Source of the DNA: an uncultured Paracoccaceae bacterium
GTDB taxonomy: Bacteria > Pseudomonadota > Alphaproteobacteria > Rhodobacterales > Rhodobacteraceae
Assembly (NCBI GenBank): GCA_938092015.1
Contig: CALKOT010000022.1
Coordinates: 1-64,000, forward strand
Reading direction: 5' to 3'
Length of the DNA stretch: 64,000 nucleotides
In this document: one piece after another, positions 1 through 8,307 of the stretch
How positions within the stretch are numbered: position 1 is the stretch's first letter
How the letters are laid out: the number at the start of each line of letters is the position of its first letter
The notes under the pieces: model-generated
Told to the model about the DNA's origin: nothing
The model's input: the letters and a program-made list of their open reading frames with translations, nothing else
The model's database searches: none
Position numbers and translations under genes: made by a program

Positions 1-792
1 AAAGTTTCGATCTCCCAGCAGCGCCGGGTTCAGGAATGGGCGGTCAGACTGAAAGTTCCGTACAATGAAAACCCACAGTCCAGCGATTACCGCGCCTAAG
101 TAGATCAGGATCTCAGGGCTTTCCAACCACCCTGCCCGTTCGCCGCGGTCCAGCATGACCTGCAGCGCTGTAATCGTGACGGCCAACGCTGCAAAGGCTG
201 TCCAGTCCAGCTTAACCTGTTCCGATTGCGCATTGGCTTCGCGCTTTTTGATAAACGCCATCGTCCCGACCAGGGCCAGCGTAGTGAACGGCACAAGCAT
301 GAAAAACACATAGCGCCAGTTATAGGCCTCGCTGAGCGCGCCTCCGATCGCAGGCGCAATAATCGGCCCCATGATGACGCCGGTACCCCAAATCGACATA
401 GCGCGGGTGCGCTCTTTCTCATCGAAGGTCTCGATCACGATGGCCTGGCTGAGCGGCACCAAAGGCGCGCCAAATGCGCCTTGTGCAATCCTGTACAGCA
501 CCAGTTCTGAAACTGACGTGGCCAGACCACAAAGCACTGACGCCACGCCAAAGCCGATAATGGCCCAGATCATCAGCCGCCGCCGCCCGAACCGATTTGC
601 CAGCCAGCCAGCGATCGGCGTTACGATTGCAGTGGCGACGATGTTGAACGTGACGATCCAGGCGATCTGATCAGGCGTGGTCGAAAGCGACCCTTGCATT
701 TGCGGCAATGATACATTCGCGATGGTCACTGTCATTGCATAAAGCATGGTCACGAAAGTGACTGTCAGCAGGAGCATCGCTTTGGAAAACAT
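1..792 (-). CDS. EmrB/QacA-type MFS drug efflux transporter (DHA2 family), partial
   Basis: Inner-membrane proton-driven multidrug exporter; only the first 264 residues lie in the window, about half of a usual 500-residue DHA2 protein. The translation starts MFSKAMLLLTVTF and has hydrophobic helices throughout. MFS motif A is visible as GWLANRFGRR (about residues 62-71), and the antiporter motif C as GTGVIMGPIIAPAIGG, followed by WRYVFFM. The ATG at 790-792 is the first good start; the frame stays open upstream through a TTG at about 835, so a start overlapping the end of the preceding gene is possible. It is the last visible gene of the MarR-membrane fusion protein-MFS operon and would pair with the EmrA-like adaptor at 831-1916 to export substrates across both membranes. 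Substrate cannot be told. Confidence 0.9.
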   Translation of the reverse strand, partial: MFSKAMLLLTVTFVTMLYAMTVTIANVSLPQMQGSLSTTPDQIAWIVTFNIVATAIVTPIAGWLANRFGRRRLMIWAIIGFGVASVLCGLATSVSELVLYRIAQGAFGAPLVPLSQAIVIETFDEKERTRAMSIWGTGVIMGPIIAPAIGGALSEAYNWRYVFFMLVPFTTLALVGTMAFIKKREANAQSEQVKLDWTAFAALAVTITALQVMLDRGERAGWLESPEILIYLGAVIAGLWVFIVRNFQSDRPFLNPALLGDRNF

Positions 793-830
793 GGTTTCGC
801 CGGTTTCACCCGGCGGGGCTGCAGCCCCGG

Positions 831-1916
831 TCAAGGCTGATCTGCCGCCGGTATCATGGCGCGAGCTTTGGTCAAGGCATCAGGCAAAGGCCGCTCGAAC
901 CCGGTATCAATGCTGACAGCGACGCTCATCCCCGCACGAAGTTCTGGGGCGTCGCCCTGCGGTTCCACATCCAGACGAACAGCCACACGCTGTACGACTT
1001 TCACCCAGTTTCCTGAAGCATTCTGCGCCGGCAGTAACGCATATTCCGCCCCGGTGGCTGGCGAAAGCGACGTCAATACCGCCTGCCAGATGACACCCGG
1101 ATAAGCGTCGACCTCCAATTCGGCGGTTTGGCCTACTTTCAGATGGGTCAGGTCTGTTTCTTTAAGGTTGGCGATGACCCAGACAGCCTCTGTCCCGACC
1201 AGGCTCAGAACAGGATCGCCGGCCTCAACATACTCACCGGGTTGAAGACGGACATTCGCGGCGACAGCATGGGATCGCGCGCGCACGGTTGTCGCATCGA
1301 GGTCAAGTTCGGCCTGACGCAATTCCGCCAATGCCTGCATTACATCGGGATGAAGGTCTGTCGGCATGTCCGGGTCGCCGCCCAGTTCAACAAGGCTTTC
1401 GGCCATCTGCTCAGTCATCACAGCGATGCGATTTGCAGCACGATCACTTTCGCGGCGCACGTCCAACAGGCGGAATTCCGAAATCGTGCCGTTCTGTCGA
1501 AGTTGTTCTGAACGGCTAAGTTCATCGCGTTCAAACTCAGCTTCGACCTTGGCTGCTTCAAATTCGGCGTTGCGGGTTCGGTGTCGCGCTTTCATTTTCG
1601 CAACGTTCTGACGGGCGCTTGCAAGTTGGGCGGCGCGGCGCGCACGCTCAGCCTCAAACCTTTCGGGGTCAATGCGGAACAGTACATCTCCGGGTGAAAT
1701 CAGCTGATTGTCGGCGATCAGAACGTCAGTCACCCTGCCCGAGATTTCTGGCGCGACGATGATCAGGTCGGCCTTTACATAAGCGTTTTCGGTCGTCACA
1801 TACCGACCAGAACTGACATAGAAATACAGCCCCGCCAGCATCACGACGACAGGGCCAAACACCAGCAGCGTTTTCCGCATCACCCACATGAACGATCTGC
1901 GAAGGGCGCCCAGCAT
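831..1916 (-). CDS. EmrA/HlyD-family membrane fusion protein of a drug efflux pump
   Basis: Periplasmic adaptor of 361 residues linking the MFS pump to an outer membrane channel. One N-terminal membrane anchor (about residues 14-33) is followed by a biotinyl-lipoyl-like half (YVTTENAYVKADLIIVAPEI, then GRVTDVLIADNQLISPGDVL), a charged alpha-helical hairpin region (about 90-210) and the second lipoyl half and beta barrel (NVRLQPGEYVEAGDPVLSLV; LKVGQTAELEVDAYPG). Length and order match EmrA. The start is 3 nt after the marR stop, with GAGG about 8 nt upstream inside the end of marR, so translation is probably coupled. Operon order is marR, emrA-like, emrB-like. Confidence 0.93.
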   Translation of the reverse strand: MLGALRRSFMWVMRKTLLVFGPVVVMLAGLYFYVSSGRYVTTENAYVKADLIIVAPEISGRVTDVLIADNQLISPGDVLFRIDPERFEAERARRAAQLASARQNVAKMKARHRTRNAEFEAAKVEAEFERDELSRSEQLRQNGTISEFRLLDVRRESDRAANRIAVMTEQMAESLVELGGDPDMPTDLHPDVMQALAELRQAELDLDATTVRARSHAVAANVRLQPGEYVEAGDPVLSLVGTEAVWVIANLKETDLTHLKVGQTAELEVDAYPGVIWQAVLTSLSPATGAEYALLPAQNASGNWVKVVQRVAVRLDVEPQGDAPELRAGMSVAVSIDTGFERPLPDALTKARAMIPAADQP

Positions 1917-1919
1917 CAG

Positions 1920-2369
1920 CTAAGCCTCTACTTCCACGGCGGTGAGATTGGATTTGATTTGCAGAAGGGTGTTCATGAACCGCGCGCGCTCTTCATCATC
2001 AACATCCCGCATCGCGACTGTGATGGTATCAAAGGCGACTGCCTCCATCTTCTTCAAGGTCGGGCGGCTTGCTGGTGTAAGATACAGACACCACGCCCGA
2101 CGGTCCGTCGGGTCTGAACGCCGCTCAAGCCAACCATCGCGTTCTAAACGGTCTATGTGACGGCCTAGGGTGACGGTATCGAGTTCAAGGATCTCAGCCA
2201 GAGAGGACTGATTTAATCCCTCTCGACCCGCAAGATGAACCAACACCCGCCATTGCGCCCGCGTCAGCCCCAATTCCTGCGCACGCTCATCAAACCAGGC
2301 GCGCATCATTCGGGACACATCGTGGATTAGAAATCCAACATTTACATCGGGGTCCAAGGTTGATGACAT
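1920..2369 (-). CDS. MarR-family transcriptional regulator of the efflux operon
   Basis: Winged-helix regulator of 149 residues, the usual MarR length. The N-terminal dimerisation helix (VGFLIHDVSRMMRAWFDERA) is followed by the DNA-binding core: LTRAQWRVLVHLAGREGLNQ, SSLAEILELDTVTLGRHIDR, LERDGWLERRSDPTDRRAW, the last holding the wing DPTDRR typical of MarR proteins. It is the first gene of the efflux operon, and a 28-bp palindrome lies 4 bp upstream of its start, so autorepression relieved by a small ligand is the expected control. No clear Shine-Dalgarno is seen before the ATG. The gene ends with TAG, showing amber is an ordinary stop here. Confidence 0.93.
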   Translation of the reverse strand: MSSTLDPDVNVGFLIHDVSRMMRAWFDERAQELGLTRAQWRVLVHLAGREGLNQSSLAEILELDTVTLGRHIDRLERDGWLERRSDPTDRRAWCLYLTPASRPTLKKMEAVAFDTITVAMRDVDDEERARFMNTLLQIKSNLTAVEVEA

Positions 2370-2373
2370 GCTA

Positions 2374-2401
2374 ACATATTATGAGCATGCTTATTATATG
2401 T
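2374..2401 (-). promoter_or_regulatory. Palindromic MarR operator overlapping the marR-emrAB promoter
   Basis: A 28-bp near-perfect inverted repeat centred on GCATGC (2385-2390); 11 of 14 positions in each arm pair, with outer arms ACATAT/ATATGT. It contains TATAAT on the minus strand (2398 down to 2393), a full consensus -10 box, so a bound dimer would cover the core promoter. The start codon follows at 2369, leaving a 5' leader of under 20 nt. The palindrome is seen directly; binding by the adjacent MarR protein is inference from position and family habit. Confidence 0.7.
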
Positions 2402-3016
2402 CGAATCTATTGTCCGTTACCTAACGAAACATAGGCGCTTGATGCCGGTTTCAACGCTAAGATTAATCAAAACAGATACCCCCATTTGAAATATAGCGCG
2501 CCCTGCCCGCTCAATCGTATCAAGCTTCCTTTTGGAACAACTGGTAGATGGAGAACTGAGCCTGGGTGCCGTCGCTTTGAAAATTGCAGCCAACTCAACG
2601 CATTCGGGCCGGGGCTATATTGCCTTTGGTCAGGCAGAAATCGGTTAGCAGACGCCCTAAGGTAGAACGCTATAGACCGAATAGGCATAACGTCGGACAC
2701 ATTAGCACGCCGGACGGAACTCACCTGTTTGCACTACAAAATCTTGCGCTGGCCAGAGCGTCCAACATTCAAACCATTGTAACTAAACCGATATAATCGC
2801 AGGCGCTTAACTATGGACTCTATTCATCCGTCCCCTGCCCCAGTCCCGGCCCAAGAGTCTTGATGCGCAAAATCGCATAGCCTTTCCTTACGTCACTCAT
2901 CCGGCACGCGAATCGGGTCGTATTTGAGATTCATTTGACCAAGGGTGAATTATCACGCCGCCGTGAGCGACAGCCGAAGAGCTGCGCCTAACAAAAATGA
3001 AACCGGGAGAAGCCCA
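2402..3016. other. Intergenic region without a supported gene
   Basis: About 615 bp between the marR promoter and the secreted beta-helix gene. Small open frames on both strands have no family-like composition, no ribosome-binding site and no plausible start context. The only recognisable element is GGGAG at 3005-3009, the ribosome-binding site of the next gene. The promoter of that gene must lie here, but no clear -35/-10 pair stands out. Confidence 0.5.
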
Positions 3017-5110
3017 ATGACCGCACCCAACACAATCGTCGTAGATACCCTAAATGACGTTGTTGACGCGATGGATGGCGTCACATCACTGCGAGAAGCG
3101 ATCGATCTGGCGAATGGTACAGTTGGTGAGTTTTGTATTGAGTTTTCTGTAGATGGCACGATTACGCTTGATGCCATGCTTGGCGCACTGACGATCACCG
3201 ATGATCTGATCATCGATGGTGATAGCGTTGGTAGTGACGACAATCAGGGCGGCGATATCACGATCAGCGGGAATGAGCTGACAGGTCTATTCGACGTCAC
3301 AAATGGTGATGTCACATTTGATGCGCTGGACTTAATACAGGGTAACGCAACATCCGGCGCCGCGATCTATTCTGGCGCAGACGCAGATATCACAGTTAAC
3401 AATTCAACATTCTTTCAGAACACCGCAACTGGTGCGACGGCCGCAGAAGGCGGCGGTGCAATCTTTAGTGCAGGCGGTGAATTAACCGTTACCGACAGCG
3501 CTTTCGACCTGAACGAGGCGCAAGGCGCATCCGGGTCTGGCGGCGCAATCTTTATTGCTGACGGCGAGGCGGACATTTCGAACAGCGACTTCGATGTCAA
3601 CGCCGCGAACCGCGCTGGCGGCGCGATTGAGATAGTAACCGGCGAAGTCGAACTGACTGACAACGATTTTGACGGTAACTTCACTGGTTCGACAAACTAC
3701 GGACCTGCCGGCAATGGTCCTGGCAATGGCGGCGCAGTGCACATCACCGGCGACGCGATCACCGATGTTTCTGGCGGCACGTTCACAAATAACGACGCAG
3801 CTGAAGAAGGCGGCGCCCTCTGGAACTCCGCAACCGGCACAATGACCATTGATGATGTGGTGATCGACGGCAATAACGCCGACGGCCCAGGATCGGATCA
3901 GGGCGGCGGCGGCGTCTTCAACAATGGTGGTACGCTGAACGTCTCGAATGCGCTGATCTCAGGCAACTCTGCCGGTGGTGCAAAAGGTTCGGGCGGCGGC
4001 ATCCTGACAGTAGATGGCGCGGTCAACATCACTGACAGCACCGTGTCCGACAATGACGCGATCCGCGCCGGTGGCGGGATTGAGATTATTGCTGGCATGA
4101 CAGCCATCGCCGGGTCGGACTTCACTGGCAACAGCACAGGCGCAAGCCCGGGCAATGGCGGCGGCCTGCACGTTACTGCGGCAGCGACCACCAGTGTGAC
4201 TGGTGGCTCATTCTCCGGCAACACGGCCTCTGAAGAAGGGGGCGGCCTTTGGAATTCCGCCACAGGCACGCTGACGATTGATGGAACTGATATCCTTGGC
4301 AACACGGCTTCTGGCCCAGCATTGGATCAGGGCGGCGGCGGCGTCTTTAACAACGGCGGCGCTGTCACAGTCTCAAACTCCACCTTCACCGCGAATGATG
4401 CAGATGGCACGGCAGGTCAGGGCGACGCCCTGTTGTTGGTCGTCGGCGGATCCATCGATCTAAGCAACAATGCGATCCAGGGATCCGTTGTCGTTCTGGA
4501 CGGCGGAACGTTGTCCTTCGTGGACGGCAATGGCGACGGCATGCTGGTAGGCGGCGCACAAGCCGACGTCCTGAATGGCGGCGGCGGCGCTGATACAGTT
4601 TCCGCTTGCGGCGACGACGACACAGTGGTCGGCGGTGCTGGGAGGGACGACTTGAGCGGCGGGGACGATGCCGACCTTGTACGTGGCGGCGGCGGCGCAG
4701 ACAATCTGAACGGCGGCACTGGCGATGACGTTCTGCGCGGCGGCGGCGGCGGCGGCAAGGACAATCTGCGCGGTGGCGCAGGTGATGACCTTGTACGCGG
4801 CGGCGGCGGTCAGGACATAGTGAACGGCAATGGCGGTGATGACACGATTATGGGCGGTAAGGGCAACGACCAGATCACCGGCGGAAACGGCAGTGATCTG
4901 TTCGTCTTCAATTCAGGCACCGGCGATGACACAGTAACCGACTTTACTGGCGGTACTGACATGATCGAAATCAGAAGCGGCGCGCAAAGTTTCGCTGGCC
5001 TGACCATCACTGATCAGGGTGGCGATTCACTGGTCGCCTTTGGCGACGCATCGGTCCTGCTGCAGGGCGTTGCGATAGCTGATCTGACAGAGGATGATTT
5101 CCTCTTCTGA
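3017..5110 (+). CDS. Secreted beta-helix protein with C-terminal RTX calcium-binding repeats
   Basis: Predicted extracellular protein of 697 residues, exported by a type I system not in this window. The start at 3017 is chosen over the in-frame ATG at 2945 because GGGAG sits 7 nt upstream. Near the N-terminus TSLREAIDLAN resembles the CSLREA motif that opens many Pmp-type beta-helix proteins. The middle consists of GGAI and SxF-NxA units, including two tandem copies of a unit of about 143-151 residues, each ending EGGxLWNSATG through DQGGGGVFNNGG. The C-terminal third holds glycine/aspartate nonapeptides (GGTGDDVLRGG, GGKGNDQITGG) that bind calcium. The extreme end, LTEDDFLF, is the acidic-hydrophobic tail seen in type I substrates. 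No N-terminal signal peptide is present. One repeat is degenerate (SACGDDD). Adhesin, biofilm or enzyme role cannot be decided. Confidence 0.88.
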   Translation: MTAPNTIVVDTLNDVVDAMDGVTSLREAIDLANGTVGEFCIEFSVDGTITLDAMLGALTITDDLIIDGDSVGSDDNQGGDITISGNELTGLFDVTNGDVTFDALDLIQGNATSGAAIYSGADADITVNNSTFFQNTATGATAAEGGGAIFSAGGELTVTDSAFDLNEAQGASGSGGAIFIADGEADISNSDFDVNAANRAGGAIEIVTGEVELTDNDFDGNFTGSTNYGPAGNGPGNGGAVHITGDAITDVSGGTFTNNDAAEEGGALWNSATGTMTIDDVVIDGNNADGPGSDQGGGGVFNNGGTLNVSNALISGNSAGGAKGSGGGILTVDGAVNITDSTVSDNDAIRAGGGIEIIAGMTAIAGSDFTGNSTGASPGNGGGLHVTAAATTSVTGGSFSGNTASEEGGGLWNSATGTLTIDGTDILGNTASGPALDQGGGGVFNNGGAVTVSNSTFTANDADGTAGQGDALLLVVGGSIDLSNNAIQGSVVVLDGGTLSFVDGNGDGMLVGGAQADVLNGGGGADTVSACGDDDTVVGGAGRDDLSGGDDADLVRGGGGADNLNGGTGDDVLRGGGGGGKDNLRGGAGDDLVRGGGGQDIVNGNGGDDTIMGGKGNDQITGGNGSDLFVFNSGTGDDTVTDFTGGTDMIEIRSGAQSFAGLTITDQGGDSLVAFGDASVLLQGVAIADLTEDDFLF

Positions 5111-5132
5111 TCATCTAAACCTGCAAACAAAG

Positions 5133-5172
5133 AACCCTCCCTCAGCGACAAGCTGGGGGAGGGTTTTCTTTT
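5133..5172 (+). terminator. Rho-independent terminator after the RTX gene
   Basis: Stem of 14 pairs (5133-5146 with 5152-5165, one G-T wobble), a 5-nt loop GACAA, then TTTTCTTTT. It starts 22 bp after the stop codon. The left arm begins with AA, so the element could also work weakly in reverse. Confidence 0.88.
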
Positions 5173-5299
5173 GTCTATGAGGTTATTGGAATCTGTGCTC
5201 CAAGATCGCCATGTATTGGAGCCTGTCTGGCCGTCTCCGCTCGTCACAGACCCCGGCTTGGTCCAAAGTTTCGACCCTGACGGCGCTCCGTTTCATCGG

Positions 5300-5322
5300 G
5301 ATCCCGGATCAAGTCCGGGATC
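5300..5322. repeat. Short inverted repeat resembling a dispersed alphaproteobacterial palindrome
   Basis: GATCCCGGA, loop TCAAG, TCCGGGATC: a perfect 9-bp inverted repeat in the intergenic space between the RTX gene and korB. Sequences of this type are, as I recall, common dispersed intergenic repeats in several alphaproteobacteria. No second full copy was noticed in this window. No T-run follows, so it is not a standard terminator. Confidence 0.5.
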
Positions 5323-5404
5323 AAACGCTAACGTCTACCCTGCCCGTCAAACCAGCACACCTGGTAAAGAGCTAACGAAACCAAACGTGGCCTAGCAAGA
5401 CAGA

Positions 5405-6460
5405 TTACCGTTTGGACGCATTAATCGCTGCGAGGGCATCCTGGCCGGGCGACAATTCTTCCATCGGGATCGAATTTAGCGGCCGGTGCGACGTGTTGAT
5501 CAAGTCGTGCAAATCAACCTCTGCGTCATCGAAATAAAGGATGCCAGTCGCCACTTCATTGCGCCGTTTGTATTTGTCCAGAACCGGCAAAGCCGTCTTT
5601 GCGTCCGTCGGATCATAATCCTTGTCCAACTTCCGCAGCAGAACCTCGGACCCGTTGTGCATTGTCACTTCGGCGATGGTGCCCGGCTCATAATCCACTT
5701 TGATCTCAGCGCGGTTCGGAACCAGATCCAGCCTGCCGACGGCTGCGTTGTGCTCACGCACATATTCGTACGACTTGGTAGATTTGGCGTGGTTATTGAA
5801 CGTCACACAAGGCGAGATGATGTCGATGAAAGCGAACCCATGATAGTTCATCGCCGCTTTAATCAGTGGCACGACCTGCGCCTTGTCGCCAGAGAACGCC
5901 CGTGCAACGAACCCTGCCCCCAGCTCAATCGCCAGATTGCAGAGATCAATCGCATCGAACGGCGTGTCGATGCCGCGCCGGTTCTGGCTGATCTTGTCAT
6001 TGGTGGCCGAAAACTGGCCCTTCGTCAGACCGTAGGTGCCGTTGTTCTCGCAGATATAGGTCATATTCAGCCGCCGCCGGACGGCGTGGCAGAACTGCCC
6101 CATGCCGATTGAGGCTGTATCGCCGTCGCCGGAAATCCCCATATACAACAGTTCACAATTGGCGAGGTTGGCGCCTGTTGCGACCGATGGCATCCGGCCA
6201 TGGACAGAGTTGAAGCCGTGGCTGCGGTTCAGGAAATAGTTGGTGGTTTTCGATGAACAGCCAATGCCTGACATCTTGGCGACACGATGGGCCGGGATCT
6301 CAAGTTCAAAGCAGGCCTCGACGATGGCGGCGGTCACACTGTCGTGGCCACACCCCGCGCAAAGGGTTGAAATCACGCCTTCGTAGTCGCGGCGCGTTAG
6401 GCCGACAGAGTTGGTTTTGGCGTTTGGATGCCGGAACTGCGGTTTGGCGATATGGGTCAT
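5405..6460 (-). CDS. korB: 2-oxoacid:ferredoxin oxidoreductase, beta subunit (KorB-like)
   Basis: Thiamine diphosphate subunit, 351 residues, of an enzyme that oxidatively decarboxylates a 2-oxoacid (2-oxoglutarate is the best guess) to acyl-CoA and passes electrons to ferredoxin. The ThDP motif runs from GDGD (111-114) to ENNGTYG (138-144). Cys34, Cys37, Cys68 and Cys218 (LCAGCGH, GIGCSS, ISPCVTF) match the ligands of the single 4Fe-4S cluster of this family. GAGG lies 5 nt before the start. The gene follows korA by 8 nt and is the last of a three-gene operon. The KorB assignment over PorB or IorB rests on overall look and the fused gamma-alpha partner. Confidence 0.9.
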   Translation of the reverse strand: MTHIAKPQFRHPNAKTNSVGLTRRDYEGVISTLCAGCGHDSVTAAIVEACFELEIPAHRVAKMSGIGCSSKTTNYFLNRSHGFNSVHGRMPSVATGANLANCELLYMGISGDGDTASIGMGQFCHAVRRRLNMTYICENNGTYGLTKGQFSATNDKISQNRRGIDTPFDAIDLCNLAIELGAGFVARAFSGDKAQVVPLIKAAMNYHGFAFIDIISPCVTFNNHAKSTKSYEYVREHNAAVGRLDLVPNRAEIKVDYEPGTIAEVTMHNGSEVLLRKLDKDYDPTDAKTALPVLDKYKRRNEVATGILYFDDAEVDLHDLINTSHRPLNSIPMEELSPGQDALAAINASKR

Positions 6461-6468
6461 GTCAGCCT

Positions 6469-8307
6469 CTATTCGGCAGGAATTTTGTCGGCGATTACAG
6501 CTTCGTAGCCGGGAATGCGCGCCAGTTTTTTCAGGATCTCGTCCTGAACGAAGTTCGCGGTCAGCGGCGTGCCGTCCCAGCTGTTGATCGGGATAAGTTT
6601 CTCGGGCGCAATCTCACCTTCGATGATCAAAAGTTGACGCATCTGGGCGTCGCGGTTCTGTTCAATGACAAAGATATGGTCGTGGGCCTCGCAGAACGCC
6701 TTCACATCCTGGGCGAAGGGAAAGGCCCGTAGGCGAAGATGATCAAAGGCAAGGTTGTCATTGGCCAGCTGGCTTTGCCCCTCTTCCACCGCCAAAGTGG
6801 TGGAACCGAAGTTAATGATGCCAAGACGAGTTTCAGGCCCTGCGTTGTTCACAATTGGCTTTGGCAAATGCTCAGCCGATCCAAGGATCTTGCGTTTGAT
6901 CCGGCTGAGGTTTTCCGCGTGGATCGTCCCGTCCTCGGTGTACCCGCCAGTGTCGGTGTGAGACGTGCCACGGGTGAAATAGCTGCCCTTCTCAGGATGC
7001 TCGCCGGGATAAGTGCGGTACGGAATGCCATCACCATCGACATCGCGATAGCGGGCGAAATCCATCGTTTCCAGCATTTCTGCGTTCATGACCTTGCCGC
7101 GATCAAAGGTGCGGTCTTTGTCCCATGTCAGCTCATCCACCACCCAGTCATTCATACCGATATCAAGGTCGGACATGACAAAGACGGTGGTCTGGTAGCG
7201 TTCAGCCACGTCGAAGGCGTCCGCCGCCATCTCAAAACATTCTTTCGGATCACCCGGAAGAAGCATGATATGGCCGGTGTCGCCATGGCTGGCGTATGCA
7301 CAGGCCAAAAGGTCGGATTGCTGCGTGCGGGTTGGCATGCCTGTCGATGGACCGCCGCGCTGAATATCGAACAGAACCAGCGGGATTTCAGCGAAATACG
7401 CCAGGCCGATAAACTCCGCCATCAATGAAATGCCAGGTCCGGATGTAGCGGTGAACGACCGCGCGCCGTTCCACGCTGCGCCGACCGCCATGCCGATCGC
7501 TGAAAGCTCATCCTCGGCCTGAACAATAGCGGCATTCATGCGCCCGTTTTCGTTCACGCGATATTTGTCGGCGTGTTTCTCAAAACCTTCAACCAGCGAA
7601 GTTGACGGCGTGATTGGATACCATGAGGCGACCGTAGCGCCAGCGAACAGGCAGCCGATCCCGGCCGCTTCATTCCCCTGGATCATGATCTTGCCGTCAG
7701 TCTTGTCGGACGTGCGCGCACCAAACCGCAGCTTTTCAAAGCCCGCATCAAGTACAAAGTCACGGCCCATATGCAGGGCTTTGACGTTAGGCGCGATCAG
7801 CTTTTCCTTGCCTTTGAACTGGTCAGAAAGTGACGCTTCAATCGCGTCGCCATCAAGGTCGATCAGATGGATCAGCGCACCAAGATAAACCATGTTCTTA
7901 AACAGCTGACGCTGGCGCGGGTTCGACCATTCATCGGCGCACATCCGGGCGATAGGAATGCCGATGACCTGAATGTCTTCCCGGCCAAACTCACGCTCGC
8001 GGCTGCTGTCATAGATCAGCGCGCCGCCGGGCGACACTTCCATGACATCTTGCGCATAAGATTGTGGGTTCATCGCCACCATGATGTCGATGCCTTCGCG
8101 CCGGGCCAGATACCCTTCTTCAGAGGCGCGAATTTCGTACCACGTTGGCAGGCCCTGAATGTTCGACGGAAAAATGTTCTTCGCCGCCACCGGAATGCCC
8201 ATCCGAAACAGCGTTTTCGCGCAAAGAAGATTGGCCGAGGCTGAACCTGAGCCATTCACATTGGCGAATTTCAGAACGAAGTCGTTGAAGATACGATCAG
8301 GCTGCAT
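6469..8307 (-). CDS. korA: 2-oxoacid:ferredoxin oxidoreductase, fused gamma-alpha subunit (KorA-like)
   Basis: About 612 residues from the ATG at 8307; GAGGAG lies 7 nt upstream, which decides against the TTG five codons earlier. The N-terminal 190 residues form the gamma domain (NGSGSASANLLCAKTLFRMG; KNIFPSNIQGLPTWYEIRAS). The rest is the alpha part with the pyrimidine-binding region (GNEAAGIGCLFAGATVASWY, PITPSTSLVEGFEKHA), the QAEDELSAIGMAVGAA segment and TSGPGISLMAEFIGLAYFAE. With KorB it makes the 2-oxoacid oxidoreductase. Its start overlaps the end of the upstream flavin/Fe-S gene by 11 nt, which points to coupled translation and one complex or pathway. Confidence 0.9.
   Translation of the reverse strand: MQPDRIFNDFVLKFANVNGSGSASANLLCAKTLFRMGIPVAAKNIFPSNIQGLPTWYEIRASEEGYLARREGIDIMVAMNPQSYAQDVMEVSPGGALIYDSSREREFGREDIQVIGIPIARMCADEWSNPRQRQLFKNMVYLGALIHLIDLDGDAIEASLSDQFKGKEKLIAPNVKALHMGRDFVLDAGFEKLRFGARTSDKTDGKIMIQGNEAAGIGCLFAGATVASWYPITPSTSLVEGFEKHADKYRVNENGRMNAAIVQAEDELSAIGMAVGAAWNGARSFTATSGPGISLMAEFIGLAYFAEIPLVLFDIQRGGPSTGMPTRTQQSDLLACAYASHGDTGHIMLLPGDPKECFEMAADAFDVAERYQTTVFVMSDLDIGMNDWVVDELTWDKDRTFDRGKVMNAEMLETMDFARYRDVDGDGIPYRTYPGEHPEKGSYFTRGTSHTDTGGYTEDGTIHAENLSRIKRKILGSAEHLPKPIVNNAGPETRLGIINFGSTTLAVEEGQSQLANDNLAFDHLRLRAFPFAQDVKAFCEAHDHIFVIEQNRDAQMRQLLIIEGEIAPEKLIPINSWDGTPLTANFVQDEILKKLARIPGYEAVIADKIPAE

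Noticed and set aside
2467-2796. Two small open frames in the marR-RTX gap
   Set aside because: No ribosome-binding site, poor composition and no recognisable motifs.
4560-4870. GGC-rich repeats as a microsatellite or CRISPR-like array
   Set aside because: The repeats are in frame and encode RTX glycine/aspartate nonapeptides; there are no spacers.
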